This document shows positions 12,639 through 12,800 of a stretch of DNA of 12,800 nt, one piece after another. The position numbers and the translations under genes were made by a program. Numbering within the stretch: position 1 is the stretch's first letter; each line of letters starts with the position of its first letter. The DNA comes from Desulfuromonadaceae bacterium (lineage in GTDB: Bacteria; Desulfobacterota; Desulfuromonadia; Desulfuromonadales; SZUA-540): assembly GCA_003250235.1 (NCBI GenBank), contig QKGY01000112.1, positions 1-12,800 of the forward strand, given 5' to 3'. Below the pieces are notes generated by a model, which did no database searches, was not told the origin of the DNA, and saw nothing but the letters and a program-made list of their open reading frames with translations.

Positions 12639-12800
12639 ACTCCGCTCCGGCTTCGTCAGACGGGAAGAGAGAAGCAGACCGGCAAATCAAGGCACCGATT
12701 TAAGACCGGGAGTGCCTGGCAGACCGCATCACGAAGAGGTAGGACAGGGCCAAATTAACCCGTGCGAACGTAGTGAGCCCGGGGCCGTTGATTTTCGGTG

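Larger units (their letters stand above)
12416..12800. other. Gene-free, palindrome-rich region downstream of nifN
   Basis: The 385 bases to the window edge hold no convincing gene. Overlapping open frames (for example 12500-12703) have no ribosome binding site and run through the palindromes described separately. The last part contains further short complementary words, such as AAATC/GATTT near 12684-12701, and GCGAACGTAGTGAGC-like sequence typical of interspersed bacterial repeats. No tRNA, rRNA or integrase is visible. Confidence 0.6.

Noticed and set aside
12500..12703. 67-aa plus-strand frame downstream of nifN
   Set aside because: It reads through a perfect inverted repeat and a 22-bp palindrome, lacks a ribosome binding site, and is typical of frames miscalled in intergenic repeats.

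Overview
The window looks like a GC-rich chromosomal segment from a Gram-negative, nitrogen-fixing anaerobe. The gene mix best suggests the Desulfuromonadales (Geobacter/Pelobacter/Desulfuromonas relatives): ileS-lspA beside nif genes, an ANTAR-domain response regulator, and several sigma-54 promoters. The taxonomic placement is inference from gene content, not a database result.

Layout. 1-566 (+) is the 3' part of an endonuclease III-like DNA glycosylase. 567-1065 is a gene-poor stretch with repeated CCCATT motifs and a sigma-54 promoter that drives a 60-aa ribbon-helix-helix regulator (1066-1248). After a strong hairpin come ileS and lspA as an operon (1500-4785), closed by a bidirectional terminator shared with a convergent minus-strand unit. 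That unit, read from 7602 down to 4868, is nifV (homocitrate synthase), a GNAT acetyltransferase and an ANTAR response regulator. Next, also on the minus strand, are an RluA-type pseudouridine synthase and an overlapping class I glutamine amidotransferase (9352 down to 7720). Diverging from rluA, nifE and nifN (9786-12415, +) overlap by 13 bases and have their own sigma-54 promoter. A palindrome-rich intergenic repeat without genes follows (about 12466-12800).

How the genes fit together. NifV makes homocitrate and NifEN is the scaffold on which FeMo-co is matured, so two steps of Mo-nitrogenase cofactor synthesis are present; nifHDK and nifB are not. Four GG-N10-GC elements precede the RHH gene, nifE, nifV and (weaker) the ANTAR regulator, which fits a nitrogen-limitation sigma-54 regulon.

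The most striking feature is the nifV leader. Between the sigma-54 promoter and the nifV ribosome binding site lie a hexaloop hairpin (P1), a second hairpin with hexaloop AAUGAC (P2), and a perfect 9-bp terminator followed by U6. The P2 3' arm is part of the terminator 5' arm, so the two are mutually exclusive. This is the architecture expected for an ANTAR-controlled antiterminator, and an ANTAR protein is encoded at the end of the same unit. Together they suggest an autogenous switch over homocitrate synthesis.
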